This document shows, in pieces, positions 1 through 8,069 of a DNA stretch of 64,000 nt. Numbering within the stretch: the stretch's first letter is position 1; every line of letters starts with the position of its first letter. The notes under the pieces were generated by a model, which made no database searches, had not been told where the DNA came from, and saw nothing but the letters and a program-made list of their open reading frames with translations. Source of the stretch: Streptomyces deccanensis (GTDB lineage: Bacteria; Actinomycetota; Actinomycetes; Streptomycetales; Streptomycetaceae); contig NZ_CP092431.1 in assembly GCF_022385335.1 (NCBI RefSeq), forward strand, positions 9,238,001-9,302,000, read 5' to 3'. The position numbers and the translations under genes were made by a program.

Positions 1-438
1 GTCGAGGGTGAGGTGCCCGACGGGCAGTCGGCAGGTGCCCCAGCCGCTGCCGAACTCGGGCCGGTGGTCCTGGACACGGCCGTGCTGCACGGTGAAGCGG
101 ATCCGGTTGGCGCCCGGCTCCTGGTAGATCATGCTGCCGAGCAGCCCGTCGCCGAGGAACGGGCCCTCGTACCAGCGCGTGGGCAGTCTGCTCCAGCGGA
201 GGTCCTGGCCGCGCAGGAACCGCTCCCAGGAACGGTCGGTGGTCATGGTGTCGCGGAGTCTCCAGGGGCGTCGTGCCCCCGCGGCCACCGCTTCGGTGCG
301 GGCGGACGGTGCCGCCGACGGTAAGGACGGTCCGGCGTGGGCCGTCCCGGGCAGGGCCGCCACCGCCGCTCCGCCCAGGGCCGTGCCGAGCACGGAACGG
401 CGGGGCAGGGGTGAGTCGTTCGCCGACTGCGAGGTCAT
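1..438 (-). CDS. Secreted glycoside hydrolase, GH95-like, N-terminal part (partial)
   Basis: The gene runs off the left edge, so only the first 146 codons are visible. The start ATG at 438 is preceded by GGAGGACGACG, a strong ribosome binding site. The N-terminus has a twin-arginine signal (PRRSVLGTALGG, then a hydrophobic stretch ending A-H-A), so the product is probably exported folded. The mature start contains W-Y-E-G-P-F-L-G-D-G-L-L-G-S-M, which resembles the 'lpLGNGrlGamv' opening of GH95/GH65-clan hydrolases (alpha-L-fucosidase/galactosidase type). The catalytic domain lies outside the window, so family and substrate are tentative. It is divergent from a polysaccharide lyase-like gene at 664 and has its own strong promoter with a palindromic operator. 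Confidence 0.7.
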   Translation of the reverse strand, partial: MTSQSANDSPLPRRSVLGTALGGAAVAALPGTAHAGPSLPSAAPSARTEAVAAGARRPWRLRDTMTTDRSWERFLRGQDLRWSRLPTRWYEGPFLGDGLLGSMIYQEPGANRIRFTVQHGRVQDHRPEFGSGWGTCRLPVGHLTLD

Positions 439-471
439 CGTCGTCCTCCAGACCTGACGGATCGGATCATT

Positions 472-488
472 GATACATCGGGTGTATC
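472..488. promoter_or_regulatory. Palindromic operator upstream of the GH95-like gene
   Basis: GATACATCGGGTGTATC has 6-bp perfect arms (GATACA/TGTATC) around 5 bp. It lies directly downstream of a -10 box for the leftward gene, where a bound repressor would block initiation. The regulator is not identified; a GntR- or LacI-type carbohydrate repressor is plausible. Confidence 0.55.
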
Positions 489-492
489 GGCG

Positions 493-521
493 AACCTAGG
501 CAGGGCTCGTGTACCTGTCAA
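493..521 (-). promoter_or_regulatory. Promoter of the GH95-like gene
   Basis: On the minus strand: -35 TTGACA (521-516), 17-bp spacer, -10 TAGGTT (498-493). This is a near-consensus vegetative sigma arrangement. The predicted transcription start falls inside the operator at 472-488. Confidence 0.6.
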
Positions 522-542
522 TGGTCGGGACGGTGGCGAGTT

Positions 543-557
543 CCCGCGCAACGCGGG
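543..557. repeat. Short perfect inverted repeat
   Basis: CCCGCG-caa-CGCGGG, a 6-bp stem with a 3-nt loop, lies about 105 bp upstream of the lyase start at 664. It could be an operator half of the divergent region or an RNA hairpin. Nothing decides between them. Confidence 0.35.
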
Positions 558-663
558 CTGAAAATAGGCTGTTTATCGTGCGGATCGGCCTCCATGCTCA
601 CTCTGGCAACATGGTCCAGACGTTTTCACCCATCCGATGTTTCCTGTGCGGGAGGACATTCCG

Positions 664-1317
664 ATGAAGAGACGCACGGTCCTGCGAGCGGGAGCCGGCC
701 TGCTGGCCGGCGGCACGGTCGCCGCCGCCCCGGCCGCCGATCCGACCGACGGCTGGACACGGACCTCGTTCACCCACAGCTGGCAGAAGCCCTGGAACCT
801 CGACCTGAGCGACCGCCACAGCTTCACCGGAGGCGTCCACCGCATGTGGGTGTACGCCACCGACGAGCCGTTCGAGGAGGGCAGCTCCACCGACCCCCGC
901 ACCGAGATGCGCTGGAAGAACGACTACAGCACCGGCGACCACATGTGGGACGCCGACGTCTACCTCCCGGCCGGCACCGACGGCGCGTCCTTCGTCCAGA
1001 CCCTGCGCACCCGGCGCCCCTCCGGCACCCCGGCCACCGACATCATGCTCAACGTGTACGACACCGGCGGCGGGACCGTGCGCCGCTACGACGGCACGGT
1101 CCTCAAGACCAATGCCTACGACACCTGGTTCAACGTGAAGATCGCCCACCAGGCGAGCAGCGGGACCGGCACCATCAAGGTCTACCTCGACGACTCCCTC
1201 GTCCTCACCGTCGCCGACCGGGGCCCCGCCACCCGCTACTTCAAGAACGGCGTCTACCACCACGGCTCCGGCCGCGCCGAGGCCCGCTTCCGCGACATCA
1301 CCTACTGGAGGCGCTGA
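664..1317 (+). CDS. Secreted jelly-roll polysaccharide lyase (PL7/PL20-like)
   Basis: 217 residues. I chose ATG 664 rather than an upstream ATG at 637 because GGGAGGA lies just before it and because the product then begins with a twin-arginine signal (MKRRTVLRAGAGLLAGG). The mature part is a compact beta-sandwich size. It has R-T-E-M-R-W near residue 80 and R-Y-F-K-N-G-V-Y near residue 185, which resemble the R(T/S)ELR and YFKAGxY motifs of alginate/glucuronan lyases. The expected Q-I-H tripeptide is not obvious (V-Q-T-L appears instead), so a PL20 or other related family is possible. It would cleave a uronate polysaccharide outside the cell. It is divergent from a GH95-like gene, suggesting a small polysaccharide-degradation locus. 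Confidence 0.6.
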   Translation: MKRRTVLRAGAGLLAGGTVAAAPAADPTDGWTRTSFTHSWQKPWNLDLSDRHSFTGGVHRMWVYATDEPFEEGSSTDPRTEMRWKNDYSTGDHMWDADVYLPAGTDGASFVQTLRTRRPSGTPATDIMLNVYDTGGGTVRRYDGTVLKTNAYDTWFNVKIAHQASSGTGTIKVYLDDSLVLTVADRGPATRYFKNGVYHHGSGRAEARFRDITYWRR

Positions 1318-1496
1318 CCGCGCCCACCGCCGGACCGTACGGGGCGGGGGACGGTCCGGCGGACGCGCACCCCACCCGGGCACGGCCGCGCAGGTCACCG
1401 CCCAGTAGAGTGCGCGTCTGTCGCCCCCGGGAGCCGCCTGCCGTCCGACGGGAGCAGCCCCCGAGCACCGCCCCCGAACCACCGAGGTACCGCGCA

Positions 1497-2813
1497 GTGA
1501 CCCCCGCCCCACCAGGACCGCCGTACGCCGTCACCGTCGTCGGGATCGGCGCCGACGGCTGGCCGGGCGTCCCCGACGCCTCCCGGGCGGCCCTGCGCGA
1601 CGCCGAGGTCCTGATCGGCGGGCCCCGCCAACTCGACCTGCTGCCCCCGGAGTGCGCGGGCGAGCGGATCGCCTGGCCCTCGCCCCTGCGCCCCGCCGTC
1701 CCCGCGCTCCTCGCCGCCCACACCGGCCGCCGCATCGCCGTCCTGGCCAGCGGCGACCCCATGTTCTACGGCATCGGCCGGGCCCTCGCCGAGGAGGCCG
1801 GCGACCGGCTGCGCGTCCTGCCGCACCCCTCCTCCGTCTCCTACGCCGCCGCCCGCCTCGGCTGGCCGCTGGAGGACACCGAGGTCGTCACCCTCGTCGG
1901 CAGACCCACCGCCCGCCTCGCCGCCGCCCTGCACGAGGGCCGCCGGCTCCTCGTGCTCAGCGCGGACGCCGGCACACCCGCCGAGGTCGCCGCCCTGCTT
2001 CGCGACCGCGGCTTCGGCCCGAGCCGGCTGCGCGTCCTGGAACAGCTCGGCGGCGAGAAGGAACACACGACCGACGCCACCACCGCCGACGCCTGGACGG
2101 CACGGACCGACCCGCCCGGCGACCCCCTCAACATCGTCGCCGTCGAGTGCCGACGAGCCCCCGACGCGCTGCGGCTCGGCGCCGTCCCCGGCCTCCCGGA
2201 CGAGGCGTACGAGCACGACGGGCAGCTCACCAAGCGGTACGTCCGCGCCGCCACCCTGGCCGCGCTCGCCCCGGCGCCCGGCGAACTGCTCTGGGACGTC
2301 GGCGGAGGCTCCGGCTCCATAGCGATCGAATGGATGCGCACGCACCCCTCCTGCCGGGCGGTCACGGTCGAACGCGACCCGGTACGGGCCGACCGCATCA
2401 CCCGCAACGCCGACCGCCTCGGCGTCCCCGGCCTCCGGGTCGTCACCGGAGCCGCGCCCGCCGCACTGACCGAACTCGCCGCATGCCCCGAACTGCCGCC
2501 CCCGGATGCCGTGTTCATCGGCGGCGGCCTCACCGTGCCCGGCCTGCTCGACCGATGCTGGGACGCGCTACCGGTCGGCGGCCGGCTGGTCGCCAACACG
2601 GTGACACTGGAGTCCGACGCGGTGCTCGCCGCCGCCCACCGCCGCCACGGCGGCGAACTGATCCGGCTGGCGGTGGCGCAGGCCGTCCCCGTGGGCGGCT
2701 TCACCGGCTGGCGGCAGGCGATGCCGGTGACCCAGTGGGCCGTACGGAAGACCACCGGCGACCCCCGCCACATCGGCGACCCCCTCGACACCGCTCCGGG
2801 AGCAGACAGATGA
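1497..2813 (+). CDS. cobL: Precorrin-6Y C5,15-methyltransferase (decarboxylating), CbiE-CbiT fusion
   Basis: 438 residues. GTG 1497 is chosen because CobL homology (V-T-V-V-G-I-G-A-D-G) begins about 12 residues in; the longer open frame upstream overlaps the lyase gene. Residues 10-200 are the CbiE-type tetrapyrrole methylase domain, with a G-D-P-M-F-Y-G-I-G signature. Residues 215-430 are the CbiT-type SAM methylase and decarboxylase domain, with W-D-V-G-G-G-S-G-S-I-A-I-E as SAM motif I. The fused protein methylates C5 and C15 of the corrin ring and removes the acetate carboxyl at C12. The stop overlaps the cobM start by four bases (ATGA), so the two are translationally coupled. Confidence 0.93.
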   Translation: MTPAPPGPPYAVTVVGIGADGWPGVPDASRAALRDAEVLIGGPRQLDLLPPECAGERIAWPSPLRPAVPALLAAHTGRRIAVLASGDPMFYGIGRALAEEAGDRLRVLPHPSSVSYAAARLGWPLEDTEVVTLVGRPTARLAAALHEGRRLLVLSADAGTPAEVAALLRDRGFGPSRLRVLEQLGGEKEHTTDATTADAWTARTDPPGDPLNIVAVECRRAPDALRLGAVPGLPDEAYEHDGQLTKRYVRAATLAALAPAPGELLWDVGGGSGSIAIEWMRTHPSCRAVTVERDPVRADRITRNADRLGVPGLRVVTGAAPAALTELAACPELPPPDAVFIGGGLTVPGLLDRCWDALPVGGRLVANTVTLESDAVLAAAHRRHGGELIRLAVAQAVPVGGFTGWRQAMPVTQWAVRKTTGDPRHIGDPLDTAPGADR

Positions 2814-3559
2814 CCGTGTACTTCATCGGCGCCGGCCCCGGTGCCGCCGACCTGATCACGGTCCGCGGCGCCCGCACCCTCGCCGCCTGCCAGGTCTGCC
2901 TGTACGCGGGCAGCCTCGTCCCCCGCGAACTGCTCGCCGAATGCCCGCCGGACGCGCGGCTCGTGGACACCGCGCAGCTCGATCTCGACCGGATCACCGC
3001 CGAGTTGGTCCGCGCGCACGAGGAGGGCCACGACGTGGCCCGGCTGCACTCCGGGGACCCCTCCGTGTTCAGCGCGGTCGCCGAGCAGATGCGGCGGCTG
3101 GACGCGGCGGGAGTGCCGTACGAGGTGGTGCCGGGGGTACCGGCCTTCGCGGCGGCCGCGGCCGCGCTGAAGCGGGAGCTGACCGTGCCGACGGTCGGGC
3201 AGACCGTCATCCTCACGCGGATCGCCCAGCAGGCCACGGCCATGCCGGACGGCGAGGACCTCGCCACGCTCGGGCGCAGTGGGGCGCTGATCGTGCTCCA
3301 CCTCGCCGCGCGGTACGTCGACCGTGTGGTCGAGGAACTCCTCCCGCACTACGGCGCCGACTGCCCCGCCGCGGTCGTGGCGTATGCCTCGCGGCCCGAG
3401 GAGCTGATCATCCGGGGGTCTCTGGACGAGATCGCCGATCAGGTGAAGGCGGCGGGTGTACTGCGTACGGCTGTCATCATGGTCGGCCGCACGTTGGGTG
3501 CGCGGCAGTTCCGGGACAGCCACCTGTACTCGTCCGAGCGGGATCGGCACGGGTGTTGA
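2810..3559 (+). CDS. cobM: Precorrin-4 C11-methyltransferase
   Basis: 249 residues, the usual length for the family. It opens with M-T-V-Y-F-I-G-A-G-P-G-A-A-D-L-I-T, the glycine-rich start of class III (tetrapyrrole) SAM methylases. It also has L-H-S-G-D-P-S-V-F-S near residue 80 and V-V-P-G-V-P-A-F near residue 107. It adds the C11 methyl group in the corrin route. The start overlaps the cobL stop as ATGA. A large hairpin repeat begins 10 bases after the stop and probably ends the cobL-cobM transcript. Confidence 0.93.
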   Translation: MTVYFIGAGPGAADLITVRGARTLAACQVCLYAGSLVPRELLAECPPDARLVDTAQLDLDRITAELVRAHEEGHDVARLHSGDPSVFSAVAEQMRRLDAAGVPYEVVPGVPAFAAAAAALKRELTVPTVGQTVILTRIAQQATAMPDGEDLATLGRSGALIVLHLAARYVDRVVEELLPHYGADCPAAVVAYASRPEELIIRGSLDEIADQVKAAGVLRTAVIMVGRTLGARQFRDSHLYSSERDRHGC

Positions 3560-3568
3560 GGGGCGGGT

Positions 3569-3760
3569 GGGGTGCGTTGTCGGGTGCGGGTGAGTGGGGC
3601 TTCTCGCGCAGTTCCCCGCGCCCCTAAAAGACCAGGCCCTGCGGGCCTGAAAGACCACGGCCCTGCGGGCCTGAAAAGCACGGGGCGCAGCCCGTGCTTT
3701 TCAGGGGCGCGGGGAACTGCGCGACCAGCCCCCACTCACCCGCACCCGACAACGCACCCC
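3569..3760. repeat. Large hairpin repeat, copy A (Streptomyces-type dispersed element)
   Basis: The outer arms 3569-3626 and 3703-3760 are nearly perfect reverse complements of about 55 bp, followed inwards by AAAA and TTTT. The loop holds smaller hairpins (ccctGCGGGCCtga motifs repeated). The same element, minus one internal duplication of about 24 bp and part of the outer stem, recurs at 54566-54708. Its place just after cobM suggests it acts as a terminator, possibly bidirectional. Confidence 0.75.
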
Positions 3761-3770
3761 CCATTTGTTA

Positions 3771-3925
3771 CGCTCCCCTCGCCTCCCGCGGGGAAAGTCC
3801 GGTGTGAACCCGGCGCTGACCCGCAACGGTGTGTGCGACGGCCGAGACGGCCCCGTCGTGCGAGCCCGATCGCCCGTGGGTGGTGCGACCCGTTGAACGC
3901 TCGCCGTGGACTGCGAGAGGGGACC
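3771..3925 (+). ncRNA. Cobalamin riboswitch (variant) upstream of the ABC importer
   Basis: The core GGGGAAAGTCCGGTGTGAAC, followed by CCGGCGCTGACCCGCAAC, matches the adenosylcobalamin aptamer pattern of G-A-A-G-x-C-G-G-T-G then C-C-G-G-C-x-C-T-G-x-C-C-C-G-C. The canonical GCCACTG box is replaced by GCAACGGTG. It leads directly into a permease-ATPase-binding protein cassette, the usual setting for B12-controlled corrinoid or cobalt uptake. The 3' boundary is approximate. Confidence 0.8.
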
Positions 3926-4002
3926 GCACGGCGGGCATGCCGTACGGGCTGCTCCTGACCGACGTCCGACCAGGCGGCCCGAGGTGAAGGACCGCCCCGA
4001 CC

Positions 4003-5082
4003 GTGCGCCGCAGCCCCACCCGCAGCCCCACATCCCGCCGAACCCCGAGCCGTACACCCCTGCCCCCGCTCGTCCTCGGCCTCGCGCTCCTCCTCGTGCT
4101 GTCACTGATCGCCGGCACGGGCCTCGGCGCCGCCGGCATCGCCTGGCCGGACGTCCTCCGCTTTTTGTGGGCCGGCCTCACCGGCGGCACCGTGCACGCC
4201 GCCGACGCCGCCTCGTACACGATCGTCTGGGAGATCCGGCTGCCCCGCGTCGTGCTGGGCGCGACCGTCGGCGCCGGACTCGCGGCCGTCGGCGTGGCCG
4301 TCCAGGCGATCGTGCGCAACGCGCTCGGCGACCCGTTCGTGCTGGGGATCTCCTCCGGCGCGGCTGTCGGCGCCAACGCCGTGATCCTGCTCGGCGCGTT
4401 CGCCGGCCTCGGCGTCTGGGCACTGTCCGCGTCCGCGTTCCTCTCGGCCCTCGCCGCGATGGCCCTGGTGTACGCGGTGGCCCGCTCACCGCACGGACTG
4501 ACCCCGCTGCGGCTCGTCCTCACCGGCACGGCACTGGCGTACGGCTTCGAAGCGGTCACCACGGTCATGGTGTTCGGCGCCGCCCGGGGCGAGGCGGCCC
4601 GGTCGGCGCTGATGTGGCTGCTGGGCAGTCTCGGCGGGGCGACCTGGACCCAGGTGCCGCTCGTCGCCGTGACCGTCGCGGCGGGCTGGGCGTGGCTGCG
4701 GCGGCGGGCCGAGTCGCTCAACGCCCTCGCCATGGGCGACGAGACCTCGGCCGCGCTCGGTGTCCGGCCCGAGCGGCTGCGCCGGGAACTGTTCCTCGTC
4801 ACCGCCGCCGTGACCGGGACCGTCGTCGCGGTCAGCGGAGCCATCGGCTTCGTCGGACTGATGGTGCCGCACGTCGTACGGATGCTGGTCGGCGCCGACC
4901 ACCGCCGGGTGCTGGCCGTGGCCCCGCTCGTCGGCGCCGTGCTGCTGGTGTGGGCGGACGTACTGTCCCGGCTGCTGCTCGCCCCCGCCGAACTGCCCGT
5001 CGGAGTCATCACCGCCGTGGTGGGCGTGCCCGCCTTCCTGTTGCTGATGCGGCGCGGCGGCTACGCGTTCGGAGGCCGCTGA
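4003..5082 (+). CDS. FecCD/BtuC-type ABC transporter permease
   Basis: 359 residues with 8-10 hydrophobic segments from about residue 22 to the C-terminus. Family hallmarks are I-R-L-P-R-V-V-L-G-A (about residue 75), N-A-L-G-D-P-F-V-L-G-I-S-S-G-A (about 107) and G-F-V-G-L-M-V-P-H (about 285). GTG 4003 follows GAGGTGAAGG at about 12 bases. It forms the membrane channel of a vitamin B12, cobinamide or related corrinoid importer with the next two genes. The upstream riboswitch is the main support for that substrate; BtuC-like proteins also carry siderophores, haem and possibly F420 precursors in actinobacteria. Confidence 0.85.
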   Translation: MRRSPTRSPTSRRTPSRTPLPPLVLGLALLLVLSLIAGTGLGAAGIAWPDVLRFLWAGLTGGTVHAADAASYTIVWEIRLPRVVLGATVGAGLAAVGVAVQAIVRNALGDPFVLGISSGAAVGANAVILLGAFAGLGVWALSASAFLSALAAMALVYAVARSPHGLTPLRLVLTGTALAYGFEAVTTVMVFGAARGEAARSALMWLLGSLGGATWTQVPLVAVTVAAGWAWLRRRAESLNALAMGDETSAALGVRPERLRRELFLVTAAVTGTVVAVSGAIGFVGLMVPHVVRMLVGADHRRVLAVAPLVGAVLLVWADVLSRLLLAPAELPVGVITAVVGVPAFLLLMRRGGYAFGGR

Positions 5083-5084
5083 CC

Positions 5085-5879
5085 ATGCGACTCGACATCG
5101 AAGGGGTCACCGTCGAGGCCACCGGGGCCCGATTGGTCGACGACATCCGGCTCACCGTCGCGAGCGGCGCGTTCGTCGGACTCGTCGGGCCCAACGGCAG
5201 CGGCAAGTCGACGCTGCTGCGCTGTGTGTACCGGGCGCTGCGTCCGGCCGCCGGCGCGGTACGGCTGGACGGCGAGGACGCGCACGCCATGGAGTCCCGG
5301 GCCGCCGCCCGGCTGCTGGCCGCGCTGCCGCAGGAGTCGTCCGCGGAGTTCGACTTCACCGTGGCCGAGGTCGTCGCGATGGGCCGGCTGCCGCACCGGG
5401 AGCGGACGGCCGCCTCCGACACGGAGATCTGCGCGCGGGCCATGAGCTGCACGGGCGTGGACCATCTCGCCGACCGGGGGTTCCTGGCCCTGTCCGGCGG
5501 TGAGAAGCAGCGCGTCCTGCTGGCCCGCGCCCTGGCCCAGCGGCCCCGCGTGCTCGTTCTCGACGAACCCACCAACCATCTCGACATCGCCCACCAGTTG
5601 GACGTGCTGTCCCTCGTCCGCGACAGCGGCGTCACCGTGCTCGCCGCCCTGCACGACCTCAACCTCGCCGCCGCGCACTGCGACGTCCTGTATGTGATCG
5701 CGGGCGGCCGGATCGTCGCCTCGGGCCCGCCGGACGACGTCCTCCGGCCCGTGCTGCTGGCCGAGGTGTTCGGGGTCCGCGCCCATCCCGTACGCCACCC
5801 GGAGACCGGCGCCGTCCAACTCCTGTTCGACCTGCTCCCGGCCGCCCCGCCCACCCCGCTCCCCTCACCCACCACCTGA
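5085..5879 (+). CDS. ABC transporter ATP-binding protein (BtuD/FecE-like)
   Basis: 264 residues. Walker A is G-P-N-G-S-G-K-S-T (residues 34-42), the signature is L-S-G-G-E-K-Q-R (about 137), Walker B is V-L-V-L-D-E-P-T-N (about 158), and the switch histidine is in L-H-D-L-N (about 190). ATG 5085 starts two bases after the permease stop, so it is co-translated. It powers the corrinoid importer led by the riboswitch at 3771. The C-terminal tail is proline-rich and has no recognised role. Confidence 0.87.
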   Translation: MRLDIEGVTVEATGARLVDDIRLTVASGAFVGLVGPNGSGKSTLLRCVYRALRPAAGAVRLDGEDAHAMESRAAARLLAALPQESSAEFDFTVAEVVAMGRLPHRERTAASDTEICARAMSCTGVDHLADRGFLALSGGEKQRVLLARALAQRPRVLVLDEPTNHLDIAHQLDVLSLVRDSGVTVLAALHDLNLAAAHCDVLYVIAGGRIVASGPPDDVLRPVLLAEVFGVRAHPVRHPETGAVQLLFDLLPAAPPTPLPSPTT

Positions 5880-5892
5880 GGAACCCACGCCC

Positions 5893-6903
5893 ATGCGCAA
5901 GCTGCTCGCCGCCGCCCTCTGCCTCGCCGCGACCGTCACCGCCACCGGATGCGGCGCGAACGTCGAATCGGCCGGGGACGCCAAGTCCAGGTCGTCCGAC
6001 CAGCTGGTCACGCTCACCAACTGCGGCCGGAAGATCACCTTCGACAAGGTCCCCGAACGCGTCGTCACCAACGACGTCGGGATCACCGAGCTGATGTTCG
6101 CCCTCGGCCTGGAGGACCGGATGGCGGGGTTCGCCATGCCCGACGACAAGGGCGATCTGAGCGGGGTGCCCTGGAAGGACGGCTACGACAGGGTGAAGTG
6201 GCTGTCGAAGGACCAGCTGACCAAGGAGAACGTCCTCGACGCCAGGGCCGACCTCGTCTTCGCCGGCTGGAACTACGGCTTCCGCGAGGACGCCGGCTTC
6301 ACCCCGGACGCCCTGAAAAAGCTCGGCGTCCCCTCGTACATCCTCACCGAGTCCTGCCGCAACGGCCGGACCGAGACCTCGCGCGGCATCATGCCGCCCC
6401 TCGACGCGCTCTACACCGACCTCACCAACCTCGGAAAGCTGTTCGGCGTCGAGCAGCGGGCGGCCACGCTGATCGCCGACTTCAAGAAGCGGATCGCCGA
6501 CGTCAGGAGCCGGGCACCGGAGAAGAGCCCCAAGGTCTTCCTCTACGACAGCGGCCAGGACCAGCCCTTCACCTCCGGCCGCTACGCCGCCCCCGAGCAG
6601 ATCATCACCGAGGCCGGCGGCGTCAACGTCATGCACGACGTCGAGGACTCCTGGACCACCGTCGGCTGGGAGAGCGTCGTCCAGCGCGACCCCGACGTCA
6701 TCGTGATCTGCGACTACGGGGACGTCACCGCCGAACAGAAGAAGAAGTTCCTGCTCTCCTACGCCCCGCTGCGCGACGTCTCCGCGATCAGGCACAAGCG
6801 GATCTTCGTCCTCGACTACGTCGACCTGGTCGAGAGCCCCCGCAACCCCTCGGCCGTCGCCCGCCTCGCCGACTACCTGCGGACGGTCACCGCCAAGAGC
6901 TAG
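5893..6903 (+). CDS. Corrinoid-type ABC transporter substrate-binding lipoprotein (BtuF-like)
   Basis: 336 residues with a lipoprotein signal: basic start M-R-K, hydrophobic core, and lipobox T-A-T-G-C at residues 17-21. The body is a class III periplasmic-binding fold, with K-V-P-E-R-V-V-T-N and L-G-L-E-D-R-M-A-G near the start and S-S-Y/S-Y-A-type helices later. It begins 13 bases after the ATPase gene behind GAGGAACCC. It should capture a corrin or cobalt complex outside the membrane for the permease and ATPase upstream. Its stop and the stop of convergent cbiD share one CTAG. Confidence 0.85.
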   Translation: MRKLLAAALCLAATVTATGCGANVESAGDAKSRSSDQLVTLTNCGRKITFDKVPERVVTNDVGITELMFALGLEDRMAGFAMPDDKGDLSGVPWKDGYDRVKWLSKDQLTKENVLDARADLVFAGWNYGFREDAGFTPDALKKLGVPSYILTESCRNGRTETSRGIMPPLDALYTDLTNLGKLFGVEQRAATLIADFKKRIADVRSRAPEKSPKVFLYDSGQDQPFTSGRYAAPEQIITEAGGVNVMHDVEDSWTTVGWESVVQRDPDVIVICDYGDVTAEQKKKFLLSYAPLRDVSAIRHKRIFVLDYVDLVESPRNPSAVARLADYLRTVTAKS

Positions 6904-8051
6904 CGGACCGTACTACGGCCCACCACCGTGCCCGCCCGATCGATGCAGATGACGTCGACCGCGACGGGCGCGCCCCGCAGCACGGCCAGCGCCTCGTCGC
7001 GGGCCGTCTCCGCCACCAGGTCGCCGAGCGGCACCCCGGCCGCCGCGCACAACTGGAGCGCGGCGAGCCCGGTGTTGGCACCCGCCACCTCGGCGGCCAG
7101 GGCCTCGTCCGCGCCGCCGCGCCGGGCCAGGTCCGCGAGGAAGCCCTTGTCGACCTGGGAGCGGGCGGAGTGCAGGTCGAGATGGCCGGCGGCGAGCTTG
7201 GAGAGCTTGGCGAAGCCGCCGCAGATGGTCAGCCGCTCCACCGGGTGGCGGCGCACGTACTTCAGGACCGCGCCCGCGAAGTCGCCCATGTCCAGCAGCG
7301 CGTCCTCCGGCAGCGCGTACTCGGCGACGACCGTCCGCTCCGACGTCGACCCCGTGCACCCGGCGACATGCGTGCGCCCGGCCGCCCGTGCCACGTCCAC
7401 GCCCCGCCGGATGGAGTCGATCCACGCCGAGCAGGAGTACGGGACGACGATCCCGGTGGTGCCGAGGATGGACAGACCGCCGAGGATGCCGAGGCGGGGG
7501 TTCCAGGTGGAGCGGGCGATCTCCTCGCCGTGGTCCACCGAGACGGTGATCTCGACGTCGCCGGTACCGCCGTGCCGGGCGGCGACCTCGGCGACGTGGT
7601 CCCGCATCATCTGCCGGGGCACCGGGTTCACGGCGGGTTCCCCGACGGGCAGGGGCAGACCAGGACGGGTGATCGTGCCGACCCCGGGGCCCGCCCGGAA
7701 GACCACCCCCGACCCGGCGGGCAGCAGCCGTACCGTGGCCCGGACCAGCGCGCCGTGCGTGACGTCCGGGTCGTCACCCGCGTCCTTCACGATCCCCGCC
7801 ATCGCGCTGTCGCCGGTCAGCTCCTCGGCCGCGAGCGCGAACGCCGGGGTCTGCCCCTTCGGCAGGGTGATCGTCACCGGGTCCGGGAACTCGCCCGTCA
7901 GCAGCGCGGTGTACGCGGCCGTCGTGGCCGCCGTCGCGCAGGCACCGGTCGTCCAGCCGTGCCGCAGACCGGTGTGCTTGAGTTGGGCCGCGCGACCGCC
8001 CTTCGCCGCGCCGCCGCCCCCGTCGGCACCCTGCTTCTCGTCACCGCTCAT
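6900..8051 (-). CDS. cbiD: Cobalt-precorrin-5B C1-methyltransferase
   Basis: 383 residues from ATG 8051. The N-terminal L-K-H-T-G-L-R-H-G-W-T-T-G-A-C-A-T-A-A matches the 'RTGFTTGTCAAAAAKA' opening of CbiD. G-T-I-T-R-P-G-L and E-V-A-A-R-H-G-G follow in order. CbiD adds the C1 methyl in ring contraction and is best known from the oxygen-independent route; the aerobic counterpart CobF is not in this window. Upstream it is divergent from cobK, with only 18 bases between the two starts. Downstream it converges on the transporter lipoprotein and shares the CTAG stop. Confidence 0.9.
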   Translation of the reverse strand: MSGDEKQGADGGGGAAKGGRAAQLKHTGLRHGWTTGACATAATTAAYTALLTGEFPDPVTITLPKGQTPAFALAAEELTGDSAMAGIVKDAGDDPDVTHGALVRATVRLLPAGSGVVFRAGPGVGTITRPGLPLPVGEPAVNPVPRQMMRDHVAEVAARHGGTGDVEITVSVDHGEEIARSTWNPRLGILGGLSILGTTGIVVPYSCSAWIDSIRRGVDVARAAGRTHVAGCTGSTSERTVVAEYALPEDALLDMGDFAGAVLKYVRRHPVERLTICGGFAKLSKLAAGHLDLHSARSQVDKGFLADLARRGGADEALAAEVAGANTGLAALQLCAAAGVPLGDLVAETARDEALAVLRGAPVAVDVICIDRAGTVVGRSTVR

Positions 8052-8069
8052 GAACGGACCCGGACTCCC

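Noticed and set aside
3569..3760. Insertion sequence with terminal inverted repeats
   Set aside because: Fewer than 200 bp, the loop codes for nothing, and no target duplication is visible. It is described as a hairpin repeat instead.
4003..6903. F420-precursor importer as the main call for the ABC cassette
   Set aside because: Related actinobacterial cassettes have been proposed for F420-0, but the riboswitch and the cob genes on both sides favour a corrinoid or cobalt complex. Kept only as an alternative.
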